From Narthecium ossifragum (taxonomy: Eukaryota > Streptophyta > Magnoliopsida > Dioscoreales > Nartheciaceae), in NCBI GenBank assembly GCA_963920575.1, contig OY986967.1, forward strand, positions 14,502,061 to 14,566,060: a stretch of 64,000 nt of DNA, written 5' to 3'. A model generated the notes under the pieces. That model had not been told where the DNA came from. It saw only the letters and a program-made list of their open reading frames with translations, and did no database searches. Position numbers and translations under genes: made by a program. Of the stretch, positions 21,670-34,092 are shown in pieces (within the stretch, counting starts at the first letter, position 1; each line of letters begins with the position of its first letter).

Positions 21670-22451
21670 TCTGAGGATCCGTTCCTCCAACCTGGTCCGA
21701 CCGCGTTGGGTCGAGGGTCTGGTTTTGTGGTTTGGCTCACTTGGCCTTGGCTTGCGATCGGTTGATCGCATCACTGCTTTTGGACCCCAGGGGCAATTTG
21801 GTAAAATTGAGACCTGGTGGTCGGTTTCACACCTGCGTAGTGCACACACAACCTTGATTGATGTATGTCCTTGAATAGAGACAGTAGGAGTATTCAGGAT
21901 CGACAGATCCGGACGAGATTGCGAAGAGATATCGCAATTTGGGGTTTAGTCAAACTTGGTCCGATTAAACTGGCTAGACTAGGTCGATTCAGCCACTTAA
22001 GTTGTTAAACCCCTTTTCTCTCTCTCTCTCTCTCTCTCTCTTCCCTTTTCTTCTCCCCCGTGCCCAACCTCCCTCTTTTTTCTCCTTTCTTCTCCTCCGC
22101 TCGCGACCGCGCCGTCCATCTCCCCTCCTCCGGAGCTCCTTCGCCATCACCGCTGGCCACGTCCCTCCCGAGATCTCCTCGTTCTCTCCTTTTCCCCGAA
22201 ACCATGCGACCTCGCCTTCTCTCTTCTTCCCTTCTCTTCCCGTCGTGCATCAACGACGGACTCCCGACGATTTGGAGGTGGCGGCGGCGAGGGCCTACTC
22301 CTTCCTTCCCTTCCCACAGCGGCTCTTCTCCCACTATCTTCCTTCTTCTCCGGCGATGGCTGTGGGTAACGGAGTGCCTGGTGGACTCCCAGCGACTCCA
22401 GGCAGCTCTCCGACGAGCTGGAGACGACGACGACGACGGAGGACGGCGGAC

Positions 22452-23968
22452 TGATGATGATGCATAATGTTATATTTTTATCCCTTAATACTTAGTCTAT
22501 GTGCTTATTTGGTACCTAAATACACTCATTATTCTTATATTTTGATTTAGAATGCAATTGAAGTCCTTAAGTACGAAAAGAAGCTGTAAAGAGTATTTGG
22601 ATCAACTTTAAAGATTAAACTATACCTACTGATGAAGAACCAGATGATATGTCATATATCGTTAGAAAGCTCTTGAAGTCTAGTTTCTGGAGAATTTTAC
22701 GGTTCATGATTCTAAGTTTTCTAGAGGAAGTTACGACAATTTTAGTACCGATGGCGCAGTCTGGATGGCAGAACAGTAAATACTCTGGAAAGTCCGATCG
22801 ATCTGTCTCCATAGAGGGATCGATCCGTCTATGCAGAAACCTAACAGAACGCATACTTTTCAGCTGTACACAGTCCGATCGATCCTACTATCGATCCTAC
22901 ATAGAAGATCGATCCGACACCCCTCGTGGGATCGATCCGACTCGGGCGTATCCAGAAATTAGAGATTCCGATGCGAAGGATCGATCCGACACCCATAGAG
23001 GGATCGATCCTACTTTCCCGGTGAATAAATTCAACGGTTTAGATCACATCCGAGGATGGGAAACTTATGGGCCATAAATAGGGTTCTTTTTAGGGATTAA
23101 GGGGGGGCGAATTCTTGAGGTTTTTGGCTGTTCTTTTCTATTTCTTTGATATTTCTAGGGTTCTTAATTCTTCTTTAAAAGATTGGATCGTTCTTGATGG
23201 CCTTGCGTGGCTAAACCTTAATTCTTGGTCGAGGAGACTGAAACCTCGAAATTAATGAAACTGTGAGATCTAATCTATTTTTATTGTTCAGTTTATACTT
23301 GAGTATTGAATGTTCTTATGAGATTAAATATTCATGATTGTCTTGTCTAATTGCTAGGAGGCCAACTAGTTTATTATTCATTGCGATCTACTGCTAGGTT
23401 GGATATCAAATCCGTAATTGTTTGATCCCTCTGATCTACGAAGTAACTGAGATCTATTGATTTTCTGGGTTTCAGATATTAATAGATCTTAGGAAGAATA
23501 TTCGACTAGATTAAATGCAACCGTTTGTGCTTGTGTTGTTTAGCTTCATCGATCTCCCTATTCTTAAGGCTGCTACTAGATTAAATCTATAGCGTGTGTC
23601 TTAGGTTGTTTAGTAGTTAGGGTTGATTAGATCGCTTGTTTCTAATTAACTATGATCGAGGAGAGATTCGAATTTAATTCGAACGGTGAATATTCATGGT
23701 ATGAATTGATTGATACTTGCATCAATGATCAGTTGTTGGATTCCGATGGTGGATGTTGGCTCAGACCAAGGTTTGTTCTCTAGATTTAATTCAATTCTGC
23801 GCTTTAGATTATTTTTTTCCTGTTTTCCTCACGTTTAAAACCCCCATCTTTGTTCACTAAGCACAAAATCAGACTAAACAATCTTCGTGGGATCGACTCG
23901 TACTCGCACTACTACATTTATCTTAAAAAGTATTGGTTTTATTTTTGAGTGCCTGCGACAGCACATCA
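22452..23968 (+). mobile_element. Athila solo LTR nested in the Tekay LTR (1517 bp)
   Basis: It starts TGATGATGATGCATAATG and ends GCGACAGCACATCA. Flanks are CGGAC (22447-22451) and CGGAT (23969-23973), a 5-bp duplication with one transition. It contains the conserved upstream module (22610-22755), a GATCGATC array (22795-23015), the TATA-like CATAAATAGGG (23073) and the same U5 as the Athila 3' LTR. Confidence 0.9.
22795..23015. repeat. GATCGATC array of the nested Athila LTR
   Basis: Eight sites of the form CCGATCGATC, GGGATCGATCC or AGATCGATCC occur in inverted pairs (for example CCGATCGATCTGTC near 22795 with GAGGGATCGATCCG). Spacers include ACAGAACGCATACTTTTCAG, matching the spacers at 57225 and 57410. 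Confidence 0.85.
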
Positions 23969-26256
23969 CGGATCACGATGGATTAGCAAGGATTGAAGAC
24001 TGGATTGGCGTTTAAGGTAGGGTTTCTACTTTAATCTTTGGGTTAAGCTAGATCTAGGGTTTGGTTTGTTTTCTTTTTGATTTGTTTGTGTTAGATTGTT
24101 CCTCTTAGCATGCTTATCATCTGATCTAGCTTCCATGTGGTTTTTAGTTGGATTTAATCCGGATTTATACATGTTTTCACGGATTTTCGTCGATGCTTTG
24201 TTCTTCAATGAACAATCGAGTTCATGCTCAATTTATGAGCTGTGTTAGCATGATCTCGTGTAACTTTCAAGTTGAAAGTTGTAGATCATCGAATCTACTT
24301 TCAATTTCCGCTGGTTTCATGATTTTTGGATTTATATATGAATTTTGGTGAATTGTCCTCTAAACTGCTGTGAAACAAGAACTAATAAATTAGTTAGTTA
24401 ATTAAGTGGAAATTAGACATCAATTAGACTCAATTCTTGAACGTAATGCTCCTAACATGCAATTGAATATATGATTAAGTTTGATTTCAAGTTTGACGTC
24501 GTTTGGACGTCAATTCGACGAGATTTCATCGCTTTTGGCCGAAAACCGAAATACGTGGATTTCTTCTATTTTCGTTCGTCTGTTTGGATTGGATTTCGGG
24601 TATGCATATTGAGAACCATTAATGAGTATGTATACTAAGTTTCGCATTACAAACATAGTGAAACCTAGATTATACCCTAATCTTGTTGACTATATATAAT
24701 TAAAGCATGATTAATCAATTGTAACTTGTCTAATTCATCTACTATCATGAATTGATGTTCCTAGCAGTATACAGTAGATACATGTATGATTTGATAAGTT
24801 TCGGAGATTAATCCCTTGACTTCGACAACTTTGTTTAAGTTGCTAATCTTCTAGCTTAATTAACATTTGATTATGAAGTATGTTTAGTATCCATGTATTG
24901 TATACTCTAAGTCCTATGCGCGGCTCATGGTTGAAACATGGGAGTCATGCCCCTTGGGATGTTTAGATAATTATTTGGGCCAAGGGTGTGCTCTAGTTAA
25001 TGTGTTTTGTAATTGTTGTGTATTGTTTGGTCGGGGTTGTATCCCGTTGTAGAAATTGCGGTTGACAGCTGTGTACGTCGTTGTAATGTCGGATTTTGAT
25101 CTGTTGGGTGTTTGTTACAATTGCTTTGCTAGATAGATCTTTATTACTTTAGACCCCTTGTTATGTTTATCTTTTGGCAAGCTGTAGGCTACGCCTAGCC
25201 CTGTAGGTTTTGATGTCATACTGTTGCATGCTTATATTTCTGTATCTCTGTGCCTGAGCATTGCATGCATCTTGATTGCATTAGAAGCATTAAGGCTAGG
25301 TGGTAGGCGATGGATTTGATTGCCGATCCGGGGTTCTCGGGTAGCCTGGATCTAGCCCTAGGTCCGGGGTTTGGTTAGTTGAGGACTAGGACGAGATTGT
25401 GTGGTAATGATCTGGTGTTGATCGATGTCGCAACCTAGATATAATCATTTGAATTATGATATTGAGGAATAGAGGTCGTATTGTCTGTTTGTCCCAAGGG
25501 TCCAAATGTGGATGTCGATATCCATGACATATGTCCTCCTACAAGGGGTGGTGTACGATGAGAGCACCGGCGGTGAGTGTAGTGGCGATGCACCGACCCT
25601 GTGTTCGGGCTCATGTTGGCCGTCCTCCTTGTTTCACCGCTTGGGTGACGGTAACCCTATTTAGGGGCCCATTCTGGATCGATGAGGTGTGATGCCTCCA
25701 GTGGCACCTTAGACTTGGGATGAAGAACAATACTGTTATGGTTTCCCCTTCTTTGAGTGTGACGTAGAGTACAACCTTACTGGGCATTGTTGCTCACCCT
25801 ACCTGGGCTGCATCGGCGATGCAGGTCGATGCAGTTCCTTTTTTCAGGTGTTCTTCTAGAAGATGGCGTGATATTTCGAGGTGATCAAGGACTTGGAGCT
25901 TCGAGGAGTTCTTCTACAGTTAATTTACAGTTTTAATCAATGATGTACAAATTGATGTATAATTTGATGTATCCAAGAACAGAATTGTATGATCATTAAT
26001 TCTATTCTATTTGAGAAATGTTGTAATATTCTTTAATGTAGATGTTGAGGAATGTGATGATGTTGAAATTGCAAAATGTACAGGTTTAGTGTGCTATAAT
26101 TATAAAAGGAGATTCTGTTAAAAAATTTTTATGAACTGGAGGACCAAATTTTTCAAACTTGTAGCAGTTATATACTTGTGCGCCTATTGATGATGTAAAC
26201 AGGTTTAGGTGGCTCACGCCTCGATTTGGATGGGTTTTCTGGGTCGAGGCGTGACA

Positions 26257-27110
26257 TAGTAAAAGGGAAAGTTCTTGGACGTTTTTGGAGGACTTTCTCT
26301 GACCTTTTCTGAAGGTAGAAGATGAAGAAATCTCCATCCATGCAGAGTAATCCGCGGGCATGGCGAACGGATGATCTAGTGAGGATTAGGGCTTTATCTT
26401 CATCATGATTCATAATTTTAATCTTTATTGTTAAACTCTTTTCTATGTATTGAATCTTCAAGGATTATTTTCAGATTATAGATTTCTATGTGGATGATTA
26501 ATATTATGAATCCAGTCATGCTTCTTTCATGATCTTATAATCCCATAGTTTTATCTATTGCTTACCTACTTTATCTCGTGAAATTTTTGCTATGCATTGC
26601 CGATTGTGAGAGTTTGTATTGTGTATTCTTAGTGATCTAGTAAGATAGAGTTAGGGCTTTGTCCCGATGAACTTTTGCTATATGTTGCATGTAGTGATAG
26701 CCGGTATCATATATTCTTAGGTTTGGGTTGGATGAAGTTAGAACTATAATAAAGAAGAATCAATCGTAGGTGGAGACATTTATATATTTTGTTAGATTCA
26801 TAATTCCATATTTTCCGGTTAAGGTGATTGGGATGTGAATCCCTTAACTGAGTATTGAATGAACCGTTGGTAGACGAAGAATCTAAGTCCGAGTGAAGTG
26901 ATTCCTGACGCCTAGCCATCTTACCACATTGATATCTCTAGTTAATATTGAATTATCATTAAAACCTTTGATCTAATTTAGTTAATTCTTAAGTTCTCGT
27001 TTGTCCTCAATTCATTGTTATTTACGTTTTGGATATTTTCTGCTTGTCTCTCTGTGGGTTCGACCTCTCTTATGCTTACTGCACCGCGACCGCTGTGTGT
27101 GACACATTTG
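26257..27110 (+). mobile_element. Athila-like LTR, part 2 (continuation of 21131-21669)
   Basis: Joining 21669 to 26262 restores the leader AAACCTAGGGTTAGTAAAAG followed by GGACGTTTTTGGAGGACTTT, which parallels 20690-20740. It ends in U5-like text, GTCTCTCTGTGGGTTCGACC, near 27070. No PBS follows. Confidence 0.65.
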
Positions 27111-27380
27111 AGCGACATCAGACTACGGATAGCAAGTCGTCATCTTCGGAGACAAGAGAAAGTGCAGGTGATGACGGTGTCGGGGCCGGAGGAGAAGAGA
27201 CATTCATCCCAGAGACAGAGGTTCATAAGGCCATACGTTTTACTGACAAATAGTTTTATCACGATGCTACTCAGGATTTTGATCATGGTGCAAAACATCG
27301 AGAGGCCGAGGTCGGTGCGGTATGTAAAAGAAAGGGAAAGGGCAGCGCAGATTGAAGCTGCTCTAGTCTAGTTAGGGATG
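27111..27380 (+). other. Unrecognised GC-richer stretch with short open frames
   Basis: Two overlapping frames are open. One (27029-27253) reads SKSSSSETRESAGDDG and GEETFIPETEVHKAIRF. The other ends IERPRSVRYVKERERAAQIE at 27371. Base composition differs from the flanking AT-rich LTR DNA. I recognise no family, and neither frame has a clear start context, so this may be a scrap of an internal region. Confidence 0.25.
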
Positions 27381-28140
27381 CTACCTACTTGTCTTCTGGT
27401 TTTTATGAGTTTTGAGCTTGATTATGATTGTTTTGAGTAGATCTCTTTGCATGCTCATTGGTTTTTAGTACAAGTACCAGTTTTAGACTCGTGGTCCTTC
27501 GTACTACTAGATCCCAGAGTTTTGTGGGATTTGGTAGCATTTTCTGGTGGTATTTTTCCTTCTCCGGTTCCCCGGAGAACCCATGAAGATCGATCTTCCT
27601 TGAGGAAGGATCGATCATTCTTGGGGTGTAATGCCTGGCCCGTGCATGATCCATCTTATGGTGGAAGAAGATCGATCTTCTGCATGGCGGCATGGGTGGG
27701 GTCCTTGGTCATGAAGGTAATCAATCTTCCTCGAGGAAAGATCAATCCTTTTTGGGTTAACCGCGGTGGAACTCCTTGGTTGCTAAGAAGATCGATCCTT
27801 TCTTGGAAAGGATCAATCCTTTTGGTCGCAGGGAGGTGTTTTCGTCGGATTTTGCTCGCGGGGCTTTGTATGTGTGGTTTTCTTTATTGCTTTTTAACTT
27901 GTACATACCTTTGAGCATGTTAGCCACATAATGAGGGGTAGTGGTGAACAGAGAGAGTGACGACTCCCGAGATGTGTAGATAGCATGTTGTACTGTTAGC
28001 CGTGTTTGTAGTGGTTGCTTCTTGTAACATGTTGTTCTTTTATGGACAGGTTGTAGTTGGTGGGGGTACCACTGCAATAGTTCCTTGGCCTGTATTATAT
28101 GTGCACCACCCAGACCGATAGGGTGCCGAGCCCAGACCAT
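27381..28140 (+). other. Unclassified LTR-like DNA with a palindrome array (about 27586-27825)
   Basis: No gene is seen. The array includes AAGATCGATCTTCCT followed after TG by AGGAAGGATCGATC, a near-perfect hairpin (27588-27615), plus decayed copies with GATCAATC (about 27720-27745). The setting resembles the hairpin in the Tekay LTR at 40945-40974, but the termini are not found. Confidence 0.45.
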
Positions 28141-29125
28141 GTTTATTATCGTCATGTGTGTGTTCATCTGCTTTCATGTGTGTGTTCATAGCATGCATTT
28201 GGTTGTGCATTAGTTGCATAAGGTTAGAGTGTAGGCGATATGTAGTATCGCCGTCCCAAGGCTTGGAAGCTTGGATTTAGCCTTAGGACCGGGGATGGGT
28301 AGCTTGGTCTAGGTTTGAATGGTTGTGTTCTGTCAAATTCGATGATAGGCCTAGATGACTTGAACACTTGTTGATCGATGATTTAGAGATTGTGTCGGCC
28401 TCGAGCTGGGTTCTGAGGTGTAGCTAGTGTCTGGGTTTCTTGTCTCTTGAGTAGAGGGTGTGCCTACTAAGCGGTGTTGTCATCCCACTTAGCAGTGCTG
28501 GTTTCCTACTTGTGAGATGGCAGTGTTGGTTTCCTGCCTCACTGTGAGTGACACAGTATGTGACCAGTTCGGCCAGAAGACCATGACTAAGGCCCCTCAT
28601 GGACACGCGGTCAAGTTATGGGGGCCCCTGTGTACACCCAGATCATGATAGAGGGCGACACTATTGCGTTTCCCTCTTTATTCTGTGAGTCGCAGTGTAG
28701 TTTCCCTGCAAAGCTTAGTTGCTTATTGCTACCCGGGCTGTGTTTTACAGGTGCAAGTGTTAGCTCCTCTTCGGTTACGCCTATCGGGCATTTGGTCGGC
28801 GGCGCAACGGCGCCTGGCGAAGTTTGAGGACCAATGAGCTTTCTGTCTTCAGAACTGTTGTATAGTTATCCTCCTATGGGAGTGTATAAATGTTGTACTT
28901 GATTTCCCCTCTTCGAGGTTTTGTAGACATGTACCCCTTTTGGATTTGTAATCTGTAAATCTTGAGGTTTCTCTTAATTTTAGAATTGTTAATTGAGGGT
29001 GTTTAGTGAATGCTTAGGGAAACCAGATGACTAGAGGGAATTCTTGTCAAAATTTCCGCAGTTAGTTAGGTTTCGGTTTGCGTCGCCCCGCCCGATTGGG
29101 CTTTCGCGGGTTGGGTCGAGAGAAC
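28141..29125 (+). mobile_element. Tekay-type LTR, 3' portion
   Basis: From about 28190 the text matches the second half of the LTRs at 13581, 40595 and 50362: GCATTAGTTGCAT, CGCCGTCCCAAGGCTTGGAA, the TACCCGGGCTGTGTTTTACAGGTGCA segment in parts, and CGCCCGATTGGGCTTTCGC. The usual GCGCGACA end is replaced by GTCGAGAGAACTTG. Confidence 0.75.
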
Positions 29126-29139
29126 TTGAGTTCTACTAG

Positions 29140-29665
29140 TGTGAGAACCCGTTCCTCCAACCCGGTCTGACCGCGTTAGATCGAGGGTCTGGCCTGTTTG
29201 GCCTTGTTTCGCGATCGGGTTGATCGCGAAGACTCCTAAGCGCAATTTGGTAAATTGCACCTTGGTGGTTGGTTCCACACCTATGATGTGTACACACATC
29301 CCCCTTGTTTGTTATTTGTGCTTATTAGAACCTTAGGCGAACTTGGGATCGAAAGATCTGAATTCGGGCGCGCGGAAGCTGTCTTTAGAACAACTTTCAG
29401 TCCAAACCGATTGATCGCTCCATGGAGCGATCGGTCGGATTCAAGGTCAGCACCGCCTCCGATGTGTCCGGATAAGGAAGCGAACCGACCTAGTCCGATC
29501 GATCGCTCGGAGAGGGACCGATCGGACTCGAGCCTATAAGTAGCCCACGAACTGCCTCTGTTTTCTCTTTTTCTTCACTTCTCTTCACCATTCCTTTGAT
29601 CCGGGAGGAGAGCTCGATCTAGAGGCTTGGGGACGTCGCCAGCAAGGGGAAGAGTAGATCCGTAC
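29140..29665 (+). mobile_element. Tekay-type LTR, 5' portion
   Basis: It starts TGTGAGAACCCGTTCCTCC and parallels 43108-43640 closely. It has a GATCGATC array (29405-29525, for example TCCGATCGATCGCTCGG), a TATA box (CCTATAAGTAGCC, 29533) and the leader GATCTAGAGGCTTGGGG. It is cut at 29666 by a copia LTR. Confidence 0.82.
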
Positions 29666-30217
29666 TGTTAGTCCTAATGGTGTTTTGATGATGTTTAGAT
29701 GATGCCAATATGTTCTTAAATGATAAAATATATATGTGATAGAATATATGTTGGAAACATGCTTTAACTTTCATATTTGAGAAATGTTAGTGTCCACGGA
29801 CGATGGTGGATCAACCACGGAGGTTGTTTATGGGCTTTAGGCCGACGGTCGATGTGATGGTCGATGGACCGATCGACCGTGGCCTATGTGACCTTATGAG
29901 GAGAAGCGACGGTCGAACGAGGCAACGACCCTGGGAAGTGTTTTTCCTCACATAGCCTCACGTACGATGTGACGATCGATGCGACGGTCGACCGTGAATC
30001 TTGAAGGTCGAAGCGTGGATCGACCGTGGCTCAAGAAGAACGCGACGGTCGTTATGCGCGGACGATGTGACGGTCGACCGCCAGTCACGAAAATAGCCGT
30101 TAAAGAGAGGGTGCAGAAATAAAAAATAGGCGTTGAAAGGGTATTTGGAGGGTTTTGAAGCTCATCTATAAAAGCGAATATGCAGGAAACTTGCCACGGA
30201 CTTAGGGGAAGCTAAGG
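29666..30217 (+). mobile_element. SIRE-type copia LTR fragment
   Basis: It starts TGTTAGTCCTAATGGTGTTT and GATGATGCCAATATG, matching the start of the LTR at 8012-6717. A GGTCGACC-class array (29838-30085) is followed by a TATA box (CTATAAAAGCG, 30166-30176), the same order as in the full LTR but in plus orientation. It breaks off near 30217 against a Tekay LTR that has lost its own first 110-120 bp. Confidence 0.8.
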
Positions 30218-32518
30218 GATTATTTTGGTAAATATGTCCTCTGGTGGTCGGTTTCACACCGGCGTTGCACCCACGGCCTTGGATTGATGTATGTGTTTGA
30301 TTAGAATCTCTAGGGTGCGTCCGATCGAAAGATCGGAGCTCGATTGGGAAAGATCGAATCAGACGGCTGAGATCGATCCGAATCTCTATATAAGCCCTGT
30401 CCCTTTCTCTCTCTTTCCATCTCTTCTCCTGTCGTTTTCTCTCTCTCTCTCTCCTTTGGCTGAGCTAGGGTTTGGAGACGCGGGCTTCGAAGCGCGGATC
30501 TTGGCGGTTTGACTAGTTGGATGCGTGGAGGAGCTGCCCTACTTGCTCAAGTAGGTGTTTCTACCTCGATCTCGTGATCGGGTTCTCCTAGGATAGGTTT
30601 AATGCTTTTTCGTTGTAGGAATACTTGTTAGAATGTTATGTAGCTCATTGTACATGTGTTGTGGATGATTTGAAGTATTCCTACCTCGCGATTTCCGTAT
30701 TCTAACGGCTGGTTTCCGTATTATCGTTGGTTTGTTGGTTTTTACCTGTTTTGACCTAGATAGGAGATTTAGCCATTAAAATGTGTTTTCTCCATACCAT
30801 TGGTTTCCCCATCGTTAATTACACATGCTTACAAAATTTCATCAACTTCCAACTTGATTTGATCCTTGAAATCCAAGAAATTGGATTTCCGGCACTATTC
30901 TGATGAACTGTGCCTAAGGCTCGACGGTCGATCGGTGCATCGACCGTCAAGCGTTGATACGTTCTTTCTGGGCCTGGCGGTCGACCCTAGGATCGACCGT
31001 CGCATCGACCGTCAGGCTCTGTGTGGTTTTCAGTCTCCCAGGGTCGATGCATGGATCGACCGTGGGATCTTCCCTTTTTCCGATTTTGCCTCACGGTCGA
31101 CCGTCGGATCGACCGTCAGGCTCTGTTTGGTTTTGGGCTTCCCAGGGTCGATGGGAGGATCGACCGTCGCCCTTATGGTTTTCCTCGTTTTGGTCTCACA
31201 GTCGACCGTTGCATCGACCGTGATATCGACCGTGGCCTCACGGTCGACCGTCGGATCGACCGTCGCAACGACCGTGGGCCCTTGAGCATTGCTTTCTGGC
31301 TTTTCTTGAATGGCTTTCATTAGTGATTGATACTTAAACATGTTGGGAGGTTTGCATGTTGTTTTCATGAAGTTTTCAAGGGATTTCTACTGAGATGGAG
31401 ATTGAATCGCGTGTATCCCCTTTGAGTGAACTAATGGTTTGGCTTGCATTTAAATACATATTTGGTTGGTAATTAAATGCTTAATTGATTGCTTAGCCAT
31501 TAGCTAGCCTTGAGTGTTAGCTAATGTGAAATTGTGGAATCTTAGCCTCTTGCCGGCGGGTGGCGAGGGCTATTGTATATCTGTTGAACCTATAATTGAT
31601 GTTGTGGCATATAGAGACATCTAGGGTAGATGTTTGAATAGGTTCATGCATTGTATGCATTAGAGGCATATGAGGTTAGGCGGGCGATGGGTTTGGTCGC
31701 CGATCCGAAGCTCTTGGGTAGTTCGGATCTAGCCATAGGACCGAGGCTGGGTAGTCAGGATTAGGGTGATTGTATAATGGAATCTCTTGTTATTGAGGAT
31801 TAGCGGTAGTTGACTCTGATCAGTGTTTGAGGTTTAGAGGTCGTGTTGTCTTCCAAGGCCAAGTGCTAAGAATGGATGTCGATGCGTTCCCGACGTGGTT
31901 CCCCAAGGCATGGTATTCCTGCTTGGGTAAGGGTGATCCTGCATGTTACTGTTCCTTGGCCTCCTGGTAACATGTTCAGGAGAGAAGTTTCATGACAGGA
32001 GCCCTTGGGACATCGACAGGGTTGTAGGACCCGTGGCATCCGTTAGACTTGAGCGGGAAGGCAACACTATTGTTGTTTTCCTCCTTTCAGTGTGCCGTAG
32101 AGTAGAACCCTACTGAGCTTATCGCTCACTCCTACCCGGGCTGCGTTTGCAGGTGCAGGCGGCAGTTCTTCATCTGTAGAGCCGGCGGGATCGACCTTTG
32201 GTGGCGCGAGTACGTCCAGAGGTGTTTGAGGTTGCTGGAGGATCGACTGTTGTACTTTTTGATATTTTGTATATTGTAAACACCTTTGAGGAATTTTGGA
32301 TTATTATATAATATCTGTCCCTTGGAGGATTTTATTATAGAATCTTGTATCAGTACAACTTGATGTATATATATGAATTGAATATCAGTTTCACCTCAGG
32401 AATATAAATTGTTTAAATTATCCGTCTTTTCCACTTTGTATCGTGCCAATTGAAGATGAATAGTGATAGGAACCCTCACGCCCCGTCCTGGATGGGTTTT
32501 CTGGGTCGGGGTGTGACA
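30218..32518 (+). mobile_element. Tekay-type LTR, 5' end missing, inserted in a chromovirus integrase
   Basis: It is colinear with the intact solo LTR at 37607-40036 from ATTTTGGTAAATATG onwards and ends GGGTCGGGGTGTGACA at 32518. It has a (CT)n tract, a TATA box (CTATATAAGCC, 30386) and a large GGTCGACC array downstream of it. The right flank reopens a chromovirus integrase frame. Confidence 0.85.
30919..31283. repeat. GGTCGACC-class array downstream of the TATA box
   Basis: The first unit (30923-30948) is a perfect hairpin with arms GACGGTCGAT and ATCGACCGTC and loop CGGTGC. Later units repeat CACGGTCGACCGTCGGATCG, CAGGCTCTGT and CCCAGGGTCGATG. It is homologous to 38437-38790. The overlapping frames seen in it are repeat artefacts. 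Confidence 0.9.
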
Positions 32519-32937
32519 TGCAGTCCCCTAAACATGCATTGGATTTAGCACGGCTTCCAACTGATCACAAAAGGAGCATGGCTGCTGAAGACTTGGCAGA
32601 ACATATTCAAGCTATCCAAGTAGGTGTTAAGAAGAAGTTGGAGGAAGCAAATGCAAAATACAAAATTTCTGCAGATAGACACCGTCGACTTAAATTGTTT
32701 GAGGAAGGAGATATGGTGATGGTATTTCTACGAAAGGAGAGATTTCCAATTGGTACCTACAACAAGCTCAAGCCAAAGAAATATGGTCCATACAAAGGGT
32801 TGAAGAAGATCAACAACAATGCCTATATTGTTGATTTGCCAGAAGACATGGGGATCTCAAAAACATTTAATGTTGCTGATTTATATGAGTACCATGAAGA
32901 GGAAATAGATCTCTACCCAGATCCGAACTCGAGATGA
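32519..32937 (+). pseudogene. Chromovirus (Reina-like) integrase C-terminal end
   Basis: The frame reads [32 protein letters not shown] and [20 protein letters not shown], then [20 protein letters not shown] and [20 protein letters not shown]. It ends [17 protein letters not shown] and a TGA. This is the SH3-like C-terminal domain of a gypsy integrase. I see no clear chromodomain after it. The preceding catalytic core is absent because a Tekay LTR replaces it at 32518, and the apparent start is only the insertion junction. The frame is intact, so decay since insertion has been slight. Confidence 0.82.
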
Positions 32938-32960
32938 GTTCCTCTTCAAGTGGAGGGGAC

Positions 32961-33370
32961 TGATGCAGGACAGAAACAGAGGAAAGCAAGACAAGGACGG
33001 TACTGATTCAAAATTGGTCCTCGTGAGTCTTAGTTATTGTTTCAAGCCACAACAACTTTCTTTCCTAAAAAAATAAGTTTCCTAGTTAGTTAGTACTCAT
33101 TCATATTGGCTGGAAACAATCAGGACTCTCAATAGATTAGTTTGCATCCTACTTGGATTAGATTATTTCCTACTTAGTTGAATTAGTATTTAGGCCTATA
33201 AATAGGTGCTTGTAACCCTAGAAGGGACTTAACTATTTTTACATCAATTTTATTCCAAATTTCAGAATTAATTCTCTCCTCTTGAAGTCCAAGAGTCTTA
33301 CCAGTGGATTCTGGTGTTTACTAGAGCTTTCGTGTAAAGCTTGTGTCTTCTACGAATTCCGACTGCGTCA
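32961..33370 (+). mobile_element. Reina-like chromovirus 3' LTR (410 bp)
   Basis: GTGGAGGGGAC (polypurine tract, 32950-32960) precedes TGATGCAGGACAG; the LTR ends ATTCCGACTGCGTCA. It has a TATA box (CCTATAAATAGGTGC, about 33197) and short length, as usual for Reina-type elements. No palindrome array is present in it. Confidence 0.78.
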
Positions 33371-34001
33371 AAGTGTCATGCCCCGATGGTGATCGATCAT
33401 CTTAAAGGGCATGATCGATCATTTGAAACCTGGCTCTCTGTCATCTCCGGCTACATACAATGATCGATCATTATAAGGGAGATGATCGATCCTTTTATCC
33501 CAAAATCACTCCAATGTCATAAGGGATCGATCTTCTATGGGTAGATGATAGATCCTTTGAAAATATGCTCTCTGTTAGCTTTGGTGCATCAAATGATCGA
33601 TCATTATAGGGGATGATTGATGATCAATCATTTGTTCTGCGTATTTTCTCTTTTGTCATTCAGACTGCGCCATTGATACTAAAATTGCTGTAACTTCCTT
33701 TAGAAAACTCGGAATCACGAACCATAAAATTTTCCAGAAACTAGACGTCTAGAGCTTTCTAATGTTGTATGGTACATCATCTGATTCTTCTTGAGCAGGT
33801 ACAGTTTAATATTTAAAGTAGACAAATGTAATCTTTTCAGCTTCTTGGCTCCTTTTAGATCCAATTTCCTGCATTTTCTAAGCAACTATGTGAAGTAACA
33901 TATAAATATAAAAATAGTACTAAAGTAGTTGATTAAGGGTGACAATATAGCAATTGAGATAATTATAAGATTCTTCAGAGTGCACTTTCATGCACTCATC
34001 A
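33371..34001 (-). mobile_element. Athila-like LTR, upstream part, inverted, with GATCGATC array
   Basis: On the minus strand it starts TGATGAGTGCATGAAAG at 34001, carries the Athila upstream module (33820-33660) and an array at 33640-33385 built on AATGATCGATCATT and AAGGGATCGATCTT. GCTCTCTGT spacers sit between the palindromes. It is cut at 33371 by the Reina-like LTR before its TATA box is reached. Its start abuts the Tekay LTR at 34002. Confidence 0.78.
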
Positions 34002-34092
34002 ACAGGTCACGCTCAGTAAAGAGGAAACCAACACTGCTGACTCACAAGGAGGAAAAAGGCACTGCTGACAGGAAATGGCACCGCTGAGTAGG

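Larger units (their letters stand above)
21670..26256 (+). mobile_element. Tekay-type solo LTR with nested Athila solo LTR
   Basis: The start TCTGAGGATCCGTTCCTCC is the family TGTGAGGAcCCG start with its second base changed. The end is TGGGTCGAGGCGTGACA. An exact 5-bp duplication, TAGTA, flanks it (21665-21669, 26257-26261). Without the insertion at 22452-23968 it is about 3.07 kb. It contains a (CT)n tract at about 22017-22041, GTAGATCATCGAATCTAC (about 24282) and the C-terminal LTR text with CGTCGTTGTAATG. There is no internal region, so it arose by LTR-LTR recombination. It has no coding content; its C/T-rich frames are not genes. Confidence 0.92.

Noticed and set aside
22649..23077. Frame through the Athila upstream module (KLLKSSFWRILRF)
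   Set aside because: The frame and its ends differ between copies; nucleotide conservation suits a regulatory module better.
33371..33390. TGTCATGCCCCGA as the left end of the minus-strand Tekay LTR
   Set aside because: The same text (reverse complement) occurs at 20549-20567 next to an Athila-like array, so it belongs to the Athila-like LTR.
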